From positions 81,163 through 145,162 of the forward strand of contig JAEZJJ010000047.1 of the NCBI GenBank assembly GCA_023436395.1: a stretch of DNA of 64,000 nucleotides, written 5' to 3'. Below are positions 1 to 8,042 of the stretch, piece after piece. The DNA is from Bacillota bacterium (GTDB taxonomy: Bacteria > Bacillota > Clostridia > Lachnospirales > Cellulosilyticaceae). A model generated the notes under the pieces. It ran no database searches. It saw nothing but the letters and a program-made list of their open reading frames with translations, and was not told where the DNA came from. Numbering within the stretch: position 1 is the stretch's first letter; each line of letters opens with the position of its first letter. The translations under genes were made by a program, and so were the position numbers.

Positions 1-312
1 TGCTCCGCATAAAATAACGATTTTATCTCTTAAGTCTTTTGTTTGTAGTGCTTCCAAAGACTCTATGATAATAATTTCTCCCTCCCCCTCAAAAGACGCT
101 GAGTAAGGACTTGCTTTAATCATTAACTGGCTACTTCCTATCTGTATAAATGAATTCCCTTTTTCCCAAGTTAAACAGTTAAATGGAATCAAGTCCACAT
201 TATACCCTTCTTCTAAGAAGTTCCTTTTTAGTATGTCTAAAACCTCCTTATTATTTTCTGTCCCCACGGGGCGTTCTTTTACAATACTTTGTAATAATGC
301 TTTCGTTTCCAT
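1..312 (-). CDS. M28-family peptidase, N-terminal part (runs off the left edge)
   Basis: Reading the minus strand from an ATG at 312 gives an open frame of 104 codons that leaves the window. It is preceded by a good ribosome site (AGGAGTGG). The visible protein begins METKALLQSIV and has RPVGTENNK at residues 14-22, then alternating helix and strand up to KIVILCGA. In M28 zinc aminopeptidases a comparable G-(S/T)-E start, followed by a PA-like insert, precedes the metal-binding domain. The metal ligands lie outside the window, so activity cannot be judged. The MerR-type gene just upstream on the same strand (406-1167) is 93 bp away and may control it. The family call is inference from the N-terminus only. 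Confidence 0.55.
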   Translation of the reverse strand, partial: METKALLQSIVKERPVGTENNKEVLDILKRNFLEEGYNVDLIPFNCLTWEKGNSFIQIGSSQLMIKASPYSASFEGEGEIIIIESLEALQTKDLRDKIVILCGA

Positions 313-405
313 CTTCTCCACTCCTATCTTGAAATATATATTTATAAATCATTATCCCGATAAAATCATATACCTGAAAATAGGGGGTGGTGTACAAGTG
401 TAAAG

Positions 406-1167
406 TTAATTATTTAATTGGCTAATTCTATTGATAATACCCGGAATTTTTTCCGCTGCCTTTTTTACTTCTTTCAACTGTTTTACCCAGCAATCTCCTG
501 CTGATAAAAGTTCTTCTTGTTCTGGTTCATCTAGCGCTGTTACTAATCCATCTACTTTTCCATTATCATACATGTTTAAACAACGGTAAATCGCTGACAT
601 ACTATAGCCACTCTGACGAAGCATATAAATAATCTTCATTCGATCTACCTCCTGCCCTTTGAAAAGGACTTCATTCTTTTCCCCTCTCAGTTCAGTTATT
701 AGTAGGCCGTTGCGTTCCCAATTTCGTACTGCTTCTACAGTAACCCCCAATAAATCAGCCATTTCTTTCCGTGTATAAAGTTGAGTAGAATAGACTACAT
801 CTTGATTTCCCATTGCCCAGTTAGATAGTAAGTATGCTGTACTTTCTGCCTTCTTTAATTCTCTATCGATACAATCTATATACTCATATGTATATTGGTT
901 TCCTATTGTCAAGTCTCCGCCTACAACTTCTTTGATCAACATTCTCCCTTTTTCTCGTATTTGATGATTTGTATAAGGATAAGCAAATACCTGCCTAACA
1001 ATTTCCAGTTGTAAAATATGCCTTTCAGTATATTGGCGATAACCATTTTCTCCACGTTCAACTTTCGATATAAAACCTATACTTTCATACTGCCTGATGG
1101 TATTAGAATGAAGCGTGAATAGTTTAGCAAGCTCAGATGGTTTATATATTTTACCTTTTTCTATCAT
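406..1167 (-). CDS. MerR-family regulator with two MerR-type HTH segments
   Basis: 253 residues. Residues 8-48 form a MerR winged helix (YKPSELAKLF, TIRQYESIGFI, ending NGYRQY), followed by a helical linker. A second segment at 131-156 (YTRKEMADLLGVTVEAVRNW, then ERNGLL) repeats the MerR recognition-helix pattern. No metal-binding cysteine cluster is seen at the C-terminus, so it is probably not a metal sensor of the MerR/CueR type. The start has a clear site, AAAGAGGAAG. It lies directly upstream of the peptidase gene in the same direction and could be its regulator or first operon member. The family is certain; the ligand and target are unknown. Confidence 0.8.
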   Translation of the reverse strand: MIEKGKIYKPSELAKLFTLHSNTIRQYESIGFISKVERGENGYRQYTERHILQLEIVRQVFAYPYTNHQIREKGRMLIKEVVGGDLTIGNQYTYEYIDCIDRELKKAESTAYLLSNWAMGNQDVVYSTQLYTRKEMADLLGVTVEAVRNWERNGLLITELRGEKNEVLFKGQEVDRMKIIYMLRQSGYSMSAIYRCLNMYDNGKVDGLVTALDEPEQEELLSAGDCWVKQLKEVKKAAEKIPGIINRISQLNN

Positions 1168-1245
1168 CTATCTTCCTCTTTCCTTTCAAATTATTTTTAT
1201 CACTCTATTAACAATTGCATTCTTATCCTCTTCAAAAATTAAAAA

Positions 1246-1280
1246 CCACCTAAGTCTTTTTGTATTCTACTTTAGATGGT
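1246..1280. terminator. Imperfect inverted repeat downstream of Rpn relic
   Basis: ACCACCTAAGT and ACTTTAGATGGT face each other across a T-rich loop of about a dozen bases. The position, just 3' of the stop of the Rpn relic (1294), suggests that gene's old terminator. The stem has one mismatch and one bulge. Confidence 0.35.
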
Positions 1281-1293
1281 CCAATAAGTAATA

Positions 1294-1510
1294 TTATTTT
1301 GTTTTGTCTATTCCTTCTTGTAATTTCTTTACTTGTTCAATTGAAAGTTCTGTAATCTCAGCAGTTATACCTATATCCATTCCTTATATCTAGCTATTTT
1401 TTGTCATATCTCATTTAGCCCTTTCCATTCCTGTACTTAGGAGATTCGCTCTTTCATGCACCCAATATTCTCTGGCCTTATAAAATTCTATTATTTTAGA
1501 ATCACTACAT
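1294..1510 (-). pseudogene. Rpn-family (PD-(D/E)XK nuclease/putative transposase) C-terminal relic
   Basis: On the minus strand two frames together read like the C-terminal end of an Rpn/YhgA-type protein. The first has FYKAREYWVHERANLLS followed by a stop after GMERAK. The second, in another frame, has GMDIGITAEITELSIEQVKK and ends DKTK-stop at 1294. The first part closely resembles LYKAREYSAHERANLIN in the Rpn relic at 37610-38247, and the second is the usual leucine-rich tail of the family. Everything N-terminal of this is missing. The dispersed leader/hairpin sequence typical of these genes lies just upstream at 1553-1654. It is a decayed copy without coding potential. Confidence 0.65.
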
Positions 1511-1552
1511 AAAGAATTATTATTCTTTATGTCTAAGAAAATTCATTTTTGC

Positions 1553-1654
1553 CCCTATGTCATTTATTCTAGTCAGAGTATGTTCATTAATTATCTTAAT
1601 TATATCATCCCTTTCAAAAAAGAGGAGAGCAAATATGAAGTCACCTTACTCCTC
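1553..1654 (-). repeat. Dispersed Rpn-leader/hairpin repeat, copy 1
   Basis: Matches the copies at 9031-9115, 23168-23262 and 38258-38350: a segment with TTCTAGTCA, TATGTTCATTAATTAT and TAATTATATCATC, then A-rich sequence and GAGGAG pairing with CTCCTC. Here the hairpin loop is longer and imperfect. It sits upstream of the Rpn relic at 1294-1510. The rest of the region to 1965 (about 1655-1860) holds no gene I can support. Confidence 0.6.
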
Positions 1655-1889
1655 GTTGTGCAAAACCCCAGTCATATTTATTTCCCGTACCAGATATCCA
1701 TTCTTCCAGAAAACGATAGTTCACCCTTCGGCCATAGCGATGTTTATTTACCCATTTCATCTACAATCACTTGTGCAGTTAGGGGCGTGATGATTCTCAC
1801 AGGCTATCACATCCTTTTAGGTTAGTATTACTTTTCACTTGAAATCTGTTACCTTTTTTCAAATCAAATAAATATAAATATTAAATATA

Positions 1890-1942
1890 TTGCAAATAAT
1901 CTGATTTTATGATAAGATACTACCAAACGATAGGTAGTATCT
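1890..1942 (+). promoter_or_regulatory. Promoter and perfect TetR-type operator
   Basis: TTGCAA (1890-1895), 17 bp, then TAAGAT (1913-1918). A perfect 10-bp inverted repeat, AGATACTACC / GGTAGTATCT (1915-1924 and 1933-1942, 8-bp spacer), overlaps the -10 region and the likely transcription start, 24 bp before the TetR gene. This fits autorepression by that regulator, with the aldo-keto reductase as a second target. Confidence 0.7.
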
Positions 1943-1965
1943 ATCAATGGATAACTGGAGGCTCT

Positions 1966-2541
1966 ATGAAAAAAATCGAGATTATAGAAAAATCACTGGA
2001 ATTATTTGCAAATCAAGGATATTTTGGTACCAGCATGGAGGATATCGCTAAAGCAGTAGGTATTAAAAAGGCTTCTTTGTACTCGCATTATTCAAGTAAA
2101 GAAAGCATATTCACTGCTGTATTTGATAATATCATAGCAGAGTATTCTGCTTTTATTGATAATCTTACCACTTGTGGTGAAGAAGGAAATGCTATAGATA
2201 AATTAACCAGTGTTTTTTCTGGCTACGTAAAAAATTGTAAGAATAATAACAAAATGGCGTTCTTAGATAGATACTATTACTATCCCCCTGAATACCTAAA
2301 GGACTATATTTTACTTAAAACCTGTGAAATTGAAATTCTCTTTATAAATAAAATTACTCTAATCGTTGAACAGGGTATTAAGAAAGGTACTATCAAAAAT
2401 AAAACTGCATATGACATTGCTTTGTCCTTCTATTATATGATAATAGGCTTTGCTATGACGATTAAGTTTTATGATGAAAAAGAAATAGATGAGGATATCA
2501 CAAAATGTACAACTGTATTTTTAGAAGGTATAAAAATGTGA
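1966..2541 (+). CDS. TetR/AcrR-family transcriptional regulator
   Basis: 191 residues from the ATG at 1966, chosen because CTGGAGG lies 4-10 bp upstream; the frame is open further upstream but without a start signal and would cross the operator. The N-terminal HTH (ELFANQGYFGTSMEDIAKAV, then GIKKASLYSHYSSKE) is a textbook TetR domain. The C-terminal helical domain is variable, as usual, and its ligand cannot be read. The gene is 48 bp upstream of the aldo-keto reductase in the same direction, so the two probably form an operon controlled by the palindrome at 1915-1942. The family call is certain; the inducer is unknown. Confidence 0.9.
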   Translation: MKKIEIIEKSLELFANQGYFGTSMEDIAKAVGIKKASLYSHYSSKESIFTAVFDNIIAEYSAFIDNLTTCGEEGNAIDKLTSVFSGYVKNCKNNNKMAFLDRYYYYPPEYLKDYILLKTCEIEILFINKITLIVEQGIKKGTIKNKTAYDIALSFYYMIIGFAMTIKFYDEKEIDEDITKCTTVFLEGIKM

Positions 2542-2589
2542 TTATCTTTTCTATCATAAATATTAATAAAGAAAGAGAAGGGATTAAGT

Positions 2590-3582
2590 ATGCAAAAAGA
2601 ATTTAAAAGAAAACTTGGACGATCAGAGATTGAAGTAAGTGCTTTAGGGCTTGGCTGCTGGGCAATTGGAGGACCCTTCATTTTAGATGGGATACCTGAT
2701 GGCTGGGGGGACATCGATGATACAGAATCTATTAAAGCTATTCAAAGAGCTATTGAACTTGGCATAAACTTTTTAGATACTGCTGATAGTTATGGTATTG
2801 GTCATAGCGAAGAAGTTATTGGCAAGGCAATTGTAGGAAAAAGAGAAGATGTTGTAATCGCTACTAAGTTTGGGTATTTTGGTAATGCAGCTACTAGGAC
2901 TTTACATGGAACCAATGTAAGTCCTGACTATATCGAAAGAGCTTGTGACGCCTCACTCAAACGACTTAATACAGATTATATTGATGTATACCATCTTCAC
3001 AAATGGGATATAACGGTACCCGAAGTTGAGCCTATATGCCTAACTCTTGATAAGTTAGTTCAAAAAGGTAAGATTCGAACCTATGGTTGGAGCACAGATT
3101 CTATTGATGGTGCCAAGTTGTTTGCTGAAAGAAAAAATTGCAGTACTATAGAACATTGTTTAAATGTTTTTGAGAACGCTTCACAGCTCGTTCAATTATG
3201 TGAAGATAGAAACCTTGCAAGTATTAATCGTAGCCCCCTTGCTATGGGCTTTTTAAGTGGCAAATTTAATGCCTCCTCATTACTCTCAAAAGATGATGTT
3301 CGTGGGGCTGGACATTCTTGGGTTCCCTATTTTAAAGACGGAAAACCTCTTCCATCATTCTTAAACGCTCTTGATTCAGTTAAAGAAATCTTAACCAGCA
3401 ATGGTCGCAGCCTAACTCAAGGTGCCTTAGCCTGGATTTGGGGTAAAAGTAGTTGTACTATCCCTATTCCAGGATTTAAAACAGTAAAACAAGTTGAAGA
3501 GAATGCAAAAGCCATGGAATTTGGTCCCTTATCACAAAATCAAATGGATGAAATAGATCGTATACTCCATCCTAACTACTAG
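2590..3582 (+). CDS. Aldo/keto reductase
   Basis: 330 residues, the normal length for the family. The NADPH-dependent (beta/alpha)8 barrel is recognised by the catalytic set D63 and Y68 in FLDTADSYGIG, K93 in VVIATKFG, and H137 in YIDVYHLHKWD, plus the cofactor-binding C-terminal segment WIWGKSSCTIPIPG. The N-terminal ALGLGCWAIGG matches the 'general stress/oxidoreductase' type (YhdN/YccK-like). A good ribosome site (GAGAAGGG) precedes the ATG. It is transcribed behind the TetR gene and is probably induced by a small carbonyl or xenobiotic compound. The substrate cannot be inferred. Confidence 0.9.
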   Translation: MQKEFKRKLGRSEIEVSALGLGCWAIGGPFILDGIPDGWGDIDDTESIKAIQRAIELGINFLDTADSYGIGHSEEVIGKAIVGKREDVVIATKFGYFGNAATRTLHGTNVSPDYIERACDASLKRLNTDYIDVYHLHKWDITVPEVEPICLTLDKLVQKGKIRTYGWSTDSIDGAKLFAERKNCSTIEHCLNVFENASQLVQLCEDRNLASINRSPLAMGFLSGKFNASSLLSKDDVRGAGHSWVPYFKDGKPLPSFLNALDSVKEILTSNGRSLTQGALAWIWGKSSCTIPIPGFKTVKQVEENAKAMEFGPLSQNQMDEIDRILHPNY

Positions 3583-3680
3583 ACTTCTATAGCATCTAAC
3601 AGGCTTTTCTTCATTGCTCACACTAGCAATATTCCTAAGAAAAGAAATGACATTAATGTATTATTCAAACTTTGAATTGT

Positions 3681-3718
3681 AAAAATGGTGAACACTTATC
3701 ATGATGTTCACCATTTTT
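3681..3718. terminator. Bidirectional intrinsic terminator
   Basis: AAAAATGGTGAAC and GTTCACCATTTTT form a perfect 13-bp stem with a 12-base loop and A/T runs on both sides. It lies between the convergent aldo-keto reductase (+) and BlaR1-like (-) genes. Confidence 0.9.
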
Positions 3719-3764
3719 AGTACAATGAAAATATAACATCTTAATTTATTCCACTTTCATTCTT

Positions 3765-5699
3765 TTAGGATATTTTACATCCATATACTTTTCCCCCAAC
3801 AGAAAATGCTACAATCCCTCCCTTTGTAACTGTCTTTAGGTTACAACCTGCTTTTTCGATATCATATTCTTTTAGTGATATATTACACAGTGTTGCATTC
3901 ATAGCATAACCAAATAAAGCTGATAACTGTGTATTAGGATTTACCATTGTTACGCCACTTATTTCAAATCCATTGCCATCAAATTTGCCCGTAAAAGGCA
4001 CATCACTATTTCCTATTGGTTTCCATTCATCAGTTGAAACTTTTATATCTGCAATTTGTTTATAATTTTGATTCCATCCATACTCACCATTTCCTAATGC
4101 CCTAAGTTGCTCTTCATTTTCAACTAAATACCATTTCTCATTATTAATAGTCTGAGTTTTTATAAATACTGCTTTCTTGTTAGCATTAGCTTGCTTTGTT
4201 TTCACCTCTTCATTATTATCTACAACAAAAATGTCTTCGATGCGGCACTCCGTAGGCTTAGCACAAATCATATCTTGCAGCTCTTTTTGATTTTGTACTA
4301 GCTTTTTCGTACCACTAAGTGTAATATTATGAAACTTTGCATGGTTAGCATATCCAAAAATACTTTTATTACCTTTATCTAAAAATCCATTAATGACACA
4401 TCCATTTCCATCAAAGCTACCCGTAAATGGATTTTCTTCTGTTCCTATTGGATTCCAGTCCTTATCGGATATTTCAATTATATCTTCTGATAACATATAA
4501 TGTTTATCCATGGTATATTCCCCTGTACCAATAAGCCTTAACCCTGCCTCAGAATGTATAAGATATATAGGTTCTCCCATAATATATCCGCCTAATTCAA
4601 TATCAGCTTTTGATTTCTGACCTTTTTCTTGTTCTTGTGCTTTTAATGAAAATACTCCTGCCAAGTTAAAGCTTCCTATCAACAATAGTGCACATACTAG
4701 TGATATACGAACTATGGTTTTTGATTTCACTTTATATTGCATGATTGCCTCCAACCTCTCCTTCATCATTTCTTTGTTCTCATATAATGACATTATGGCT
4801 AGCCCATCTTGATACCCTTCTTTTTTTCTTGTAACAGCATTTAGCAAAGTATCTCCATAAATACGTCGCTCGTTCCTAGCCAAGTGACTGATAATTACTT
4901 CATCACAAGACAGTTCACACATCTGATCTACTTCCTTTGCCATAATATAAACCAGAGGATTAAACCAATGTATACAAATCACAAGTTGTATTAGCCATTT
5001 ATAAAAAATATCTTTCCTTTTAAAATGAATTAATTCGTGTAAAACCGTATGTCTAAATTCCATATCAGATAATGATATGGATGGCAACACTATAACAGGT
5101 TTAAAAAAGCCTATAATCAACGGTGAAATAACTAATGGATGATAATAAAGCTCTACCGGCGTCCTAACGCCTAACTTTTCTGTCATTTTAGATAACTCGT
5201 CTAGCATATTAATATCCGTTATTTCTCCCCAGCTCATTTTCATGTATTTTATAAAAACCCTATAAGTAGTCACCTTTTTAGTAAGTAAAATGACTACCCC
5301 TATGAACCAAATCACTCCACACTTTTCTTTTAGCTGGTTCATAACTTCCCACAAATCTATTTTGTTTTCTTGATCATCCTGTAGAACATTTTGATTACTA
5401 TGTACTAAATTATCTCTTTCATCTGAGGTAATATCAAAATTAAAAAGCTTTTCTTTCTGATTCCTATCCGATAAATAGCTATTGACTTGTTCTATTCTTA
5501 CTTTATCTACTAGATTAATAAATCCTTCTGGACTTATTACAACAGGTATGAGTAATCTTGCAAGAACTACTAACCAAATATAGTATTGCCATCTCTTACT
5601 AAACTGTCTTTTAAATATCGGCTTACTCATTAATATAATTCCTATAAGAAATGCTCCTGCTATTGAAAGTGTTACTATTACTCTAAAAATAATATGCAT
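3765..5699 (-). CDS. BlaR1/MecR1-type M56 membrane metalloprotease with GLUG-like sensor repeats
   Basis: About 644 residues from the ATG at 5699, which overlaps the stop of the upstream BlaI gene (TAATG) and has AAGGAAGTGG before it. Membrane segments at about 1-25, 36-56, 128-148 and 332-348 surround a cytoplasmic gluzincin domain with H221-E222-L-I-H225 and ELSCDEVI about 40 residues later. The part after the last membrane segment (about 352-644) is not the penicillin-binding sensor of BlaR1. It has two repeats (NPFTGSFDGNG and VPFTGKFDGNG, each followed by an LFGYA/IFGYA element) typical of GLUG motifs. By family knowledge it would sense an outside signal and cleave or inactivate the BlaI partner; the signal is unknown. 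Confidence 0.85.
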   Translation of the reverse strand: MHIIFRVIVTLSIAGAFLIGIILMSKPIFKRQFSKRWQYYIWLVVLARLLIPVVISPEGFINLVDKVRIEQVNSYLSDRNQKEKLFNFDITSDERDNLVHSNQNVLQDDQENKIDLWEVMNQLKEKCGVIWFIGVVILLTKKVTTYRVFIKYMKMSWGEITDINMLDELSKMTEKLGVRTPVELYYHPLVISPLIIGFFKPVIVLPSISLSDMEFRHTVLHELIHFKRKDIFYKWLIQLVICIHWFNPLVYIMAKEVDQMCELSCDEVIISHLARNERRIYGDTLLNAVTRKKEGYQDGLAIMSLYENKEMMKERLEAIMQYKVKSKTIVRISLVCALLLIGSFNLAGVFSLKAQEQEKGQKSKADIELGGYIMGEPIYLIHSEAGLRLIGTGEYTMDKHYMLSEDIIEISDKDWNPIGTEENPFTGSFDGNGCVINGFLDKGNKSIFGYANHAKFHNITLSGTKKLVQNQKELQDMICAKPTECRIEDIFVVDNNEEVKTKQANANKKAVFIKTQTINNEKWYLVENEEQLRALGNGEYGWNQNYKQIADIKVSTDEWKPIGNSDVPFTGKFDGNGFEISGVTMVNPNTQLSALFGYAMNATLCNISLKEYDIEKAGCNLKTVTKGGIVAFSVGGKVYGCKIS

Positions 5700-6076
5700 T
5701 AATCCCACTTCCTTTTTTCCCAAAACTCCTTTAATTCCTCATAATCTTTGGGAGTTATCTTATCTTTTTGAATAAGCATAGAAACTAAACCCTTAGCATC
5801 TCCACCATAAAGCTTTTGTAAAAAGTGGTCTGTTTGATTTGACTGATACTCCATTTCAGAAATTAATGCTGTATAGCGATTACGTCTCCCTATTTTATTC
5901 GTTGTTAATAATTCTTTATCAACTAACCTTGCTAATAAAGTAATGATCGTATTTTTTTGCCACGTCTTTCCCATCTGACTCAATTCATCTGCAAGCTCTG
6001 CATATAAAATACTACCTCTTTTTGCCCAAATAATACGCATTATTTCCATTTCCGAATCCGATACTTGTTGTACCAT
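5699..6076 (-). CDS. BlaI/MecI/CopY-family repressor
   Basis: 125 residues, the usual size. The N-terminal winged helix (VSDSEMEIMRIIWAKRGSI, then WQKNTIITLLARLVDKELL) and the basic wing (GRRNRYTAL) are those of BlaI/MecI. The C-terminal helices serve dimerisation, and the cleavage region is in the same place as in BlaI. It overlaps the start of the protease gene by the TAATG junction, so translation is coupled. A palindromic operator at 6106-6118 lies just behind its promoter, indicating autoregulation. No beta-lactamase or PBP gene is adjacent, so the regulon is unknown. Confidence 0.92.
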   Translation of the reverse strand: MVQQVSDSEMEIMRIIWAKRGSILYAELADELSQMGKTWQKNTIITLLARLVDKELLTTNKIGRRNRYTALISEMEYQSNQTDHFLQKLYGGDAKGLVSMLIQKDKITPKDYEELKEFWEKRKWD

Positions 6077-6105
6077 ATTTATACCTCTTTTATTATTTTT
6101 TATGC

Positions 6106-6156
6106 CTACACTGTGTAGTTTAAAATTATATTAGCATCCCATTTTCGAGATGTCAA
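6106..6156 (-). promoter_or_regulatory. blaI-type promoter with operator
   Basis: On the minus strand: TTGACA (6151-6156), 17 bp, TAATAT (6128-6133) with an upstream TGC (extended -10). CTACACTGTGTAG, a perfect 6-bp-arm palindrome at 6106-6118, lies at the expected transcription start. Its TACA...TGTA core matches known BlaI/MecI operators. Confidence 0.8.
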
Positions 6157-6618
6157 TATTTTCTTAATAATTAATTATTTTCGATTTTAATCATTCTCAT
6201 AGAGGCGCTATTATATGTAATCGCTCAAACTGCCATAAATATACGGTCAGTCTATAACCTTAATCCCTTTATATCAATTAGTGCTGATCTGTTAAGCTAC
6301 TGAATATTTTCAGGCTCTACAAAAAATATTGGGTACTTGAAAAATAAGGGCATAAAATAAGAGCATTTTCAACATCCGTAAGTATACCTAAATACTTACA
6401 TAAAAGTTGTTGATTATGCTCTTATTTCGTTATTCTCAAAAAACTTTAAACTTATCAGCTATTATTAATAAAAATATCACTTATGATTCAGATACTATGA
6501 CCTATGAAATTAAATTGATTATTTGATAAGCTGTCTTGTTCAGCTACATCATTACCCAAAGTAGTTGCTATCAATGAAGTCAACTTACTACATCTTTATA
6601 ACCTCGGATTTGTATGAC
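6119..6618. other. Gene-free stretch with a large stem-loop
   Basis: Apart from the BlaI promoter there is no gene here. A 73-bp nested inverted repeat occupies 6355-6427 (listed separately). GGCTCTACAAAAAATATTGG at about 6313 has the look of an insertion-sequence end, but no partner end or transposase remains. Confidence 0.4.
6355..6427. repeat. 73-bp nested palindrome
   Basis: Outer arms AAATAAGAGCAT / ATGCTCTTATTT (6355-6366, 6416-6427), middle arms TCAACA / TGTTGA and inner arms GTAAGTAT / ATACTTAC (6378-6385, 6392-6399). The three stems nest in one long hairpin. It could be a bidirectional terminator for the convergent side of the PAP2 gene, or a miniature element. Confidence 0.6.
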
Positions 6619-7278
6619 TTAATTTGTTCTTCTAAACATCACAGTCATTGTTTGATATAGCATAACCAATCCTATACTTAGTAAAACTCCGCCCACAATA
6701 TCTGTAATCCAATGAACTCCTGAGACTAGTCTACCTACCACCATGAATATGATAAATAAAGAAATACTAACAGCTGTCACTTTTCTTAATGCCTCATTTT
6801 TGATGCGATTATTTAGTTCTATAATCGCTGTAGGCATCACACATAGGACAAGTAGCGTTGTTGATGAAGGATAAGATGCTTCCAATCTTCCTTCAATAAG
6901 TACTGGCCTGTAATTTATAACAAACATCTCAAAAATTACATAGGCTATCATAACTAGAATATAAAAAACGCCTAGAATCAAAATATCAGAATCAACCTTA
7001 AAAAGATTTCTTCTCTTTATTAATTGAATGAGTCCCAACATACCAAACCCTAATACCACTACAATAGGAACAAGTCCTAACCAATCTGTCATTTCATACA
7101 ACCACATATGAACACCTGTCCATTCATGGAATGCCCTATTGATTGATGCAAATCCTACCACTGAACCTTTTGGTCCAACTGGTTGTAAATCTACCTTCGT
7201 AATTGCTAGCGTCCAAACTCCAAATAAAAATAATGCCACCAACATAATCCATAAACTTCTTTGATTTTTCTCTTTCAT
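6619..7278 (-). CDS. PAP2-family membrane phosphatase
   Basis: About 219 residues from the ATG at 7278, preceded by AAGGAAGAAGG. A GTG/ATG 34-39 bp further up keeps the frame open and is the alternative. There are five to six membrane helices. The PAP2 signature is seen as NYRP, then SYPSSTT in place of the usual P-S-G-H, and GRLVSGVHWITDIVGG, which carries the catalytic histidine and aspartate. Known members dephosphorylate undecaprenyl pyrophosphate or phosphatidic acid at the membrane. The PSST variant is seen in clostridial members as I recall. Terminated and isolated; no operon partner is evident. Confidence 0.85.
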   Translation of the reverse strand: MKEKNQRSLWIMLVALFLFGVWTLAITKVDLQPVGPKGSVVGFASINRAFHEWTGVHMWLYEMTDWLGLVPIVVVLGFGMLGLIQLIKRRNLFKVDSDILILGVFYILVMIAYVIFEMFVINYRPVLIEGRLEASYPSSTTLLVLCVMPTAIIELNNRIKNEALRKVTAVSISLFIIFMVVGRLVSGVHWITDIVGGVLLSIGLVMLYQTMTVMFRRTN

Positions 7279-7388
7279 CTTACCTTCTTCCTTTTCGTTA
7301 TCTATTTGGCTCATCACCTAAGTACAAGCTAACCAAATACCACCAAAAAGGAAAGAATTACGATGTCACATTCCCGACACGGTTCGTA

Positions 7389-7994
7389 TCATGCCCATTT
7401 TATCAGCATGAGCGCCTTAATCACTAGAAAAATGAAAGTAAACAGTGCTGCATAGGGTTGCATACTCATTATAAAAAGTATAGCCATAAATGTACTAAGA
7501 CCTAAGGAGATTCTACTTTTGTTTTTAAACCAAAAGATATTCTGATTGCCTTGCAATACCAATGTAAGTACTCCAAAAAGAATGATTATACTGATACCAA
7601 TCAAGTATGGTATCTTTACATAAGCCTCACTCTCTGACAGATTTAAAAGGGAAACCTCTTGAATAACACCATTGACTTTTTGACCAAAAAACGGCAAAAA
7701 CATAAACATAATCAAACTACAATCAAGTACGCCATAAACAATATCCTGAATGCGTTGTTCTTTTATCTTGTGATCATTTTCTGCAACATTAAGAATTTCT
7801 TCACTAGATAACAATTTATCGAGTGATACCGAAAAATACTTAGATATTGCTTTTAAAGAATCAATGTTAGGATATCCCCTTCCTGACTCCCATTTTGAAA
7901 TTGCAGTTCGAGACACATACAAATCATTTGCTAGTTCCTCTTGTGTTAAACCCTTATTCTTTCTAAGTTCTTGTAACTTTTCATTAAATTCCAT
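7389..7994 (-). CDS. XRE-family HTH regulator with C-terminal membrane domain
   Basis: 201 residues. Residues 1-62 form a Cro/C1-type HTH (LQELRKNKGLTQEELANDLY, VSRTAISKWESGRGYPNIDS). After a charged linker there are three to four hydrophobic segments (FMFLPFF, IGISIIILFGVLTLVL, FMAILFIMSMQPYAALFTFIF). This membrane-anchored XRE type is common in Firmicutes. It may bind DNA while tethered to the membrane and answer to a membrane partner, but the target is unknown. The neighbouring PAP2 gene is downstream on the same strand with a 111-bp gap. Confidence 0.85.
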   Translation of the reverse strand: MEFNEKLQELRKNKGLTQEELANDLYVSRTAISKWESGRGYPNIDSLKAISKYFSVSLDKLLSSEEILNVAENDHKIKEQRIQDIVYGVLDCSLIMFMFLPFFGQKVNGVIQEVSLLNLSESEAYVKIPYLIGISIIILFGVLTLVLQGNQNIFWFKNKSRISLGLSTFMAILFIMSMQPYAALFTFIFLVIKALMLIKWA

Positions 7995-8042
7995 TTTACT
8001 CCTTTTCTTATACTATATACACTATTAATTCAACAATCCTGA

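Noticed and set aside
1529..1825. Open frames of 98 and 77 codons on the plus strand
   Set aside because: They run through the dispersed repeat, lack ribosome sites and give sequences without family features.
6300..6350. Insertion-sequence end resembling ISL3 (GGCTCTACAAAAAATATTGG)
   Set aside because: Only one end, no transposase and uncertain match; not strong enough to call.
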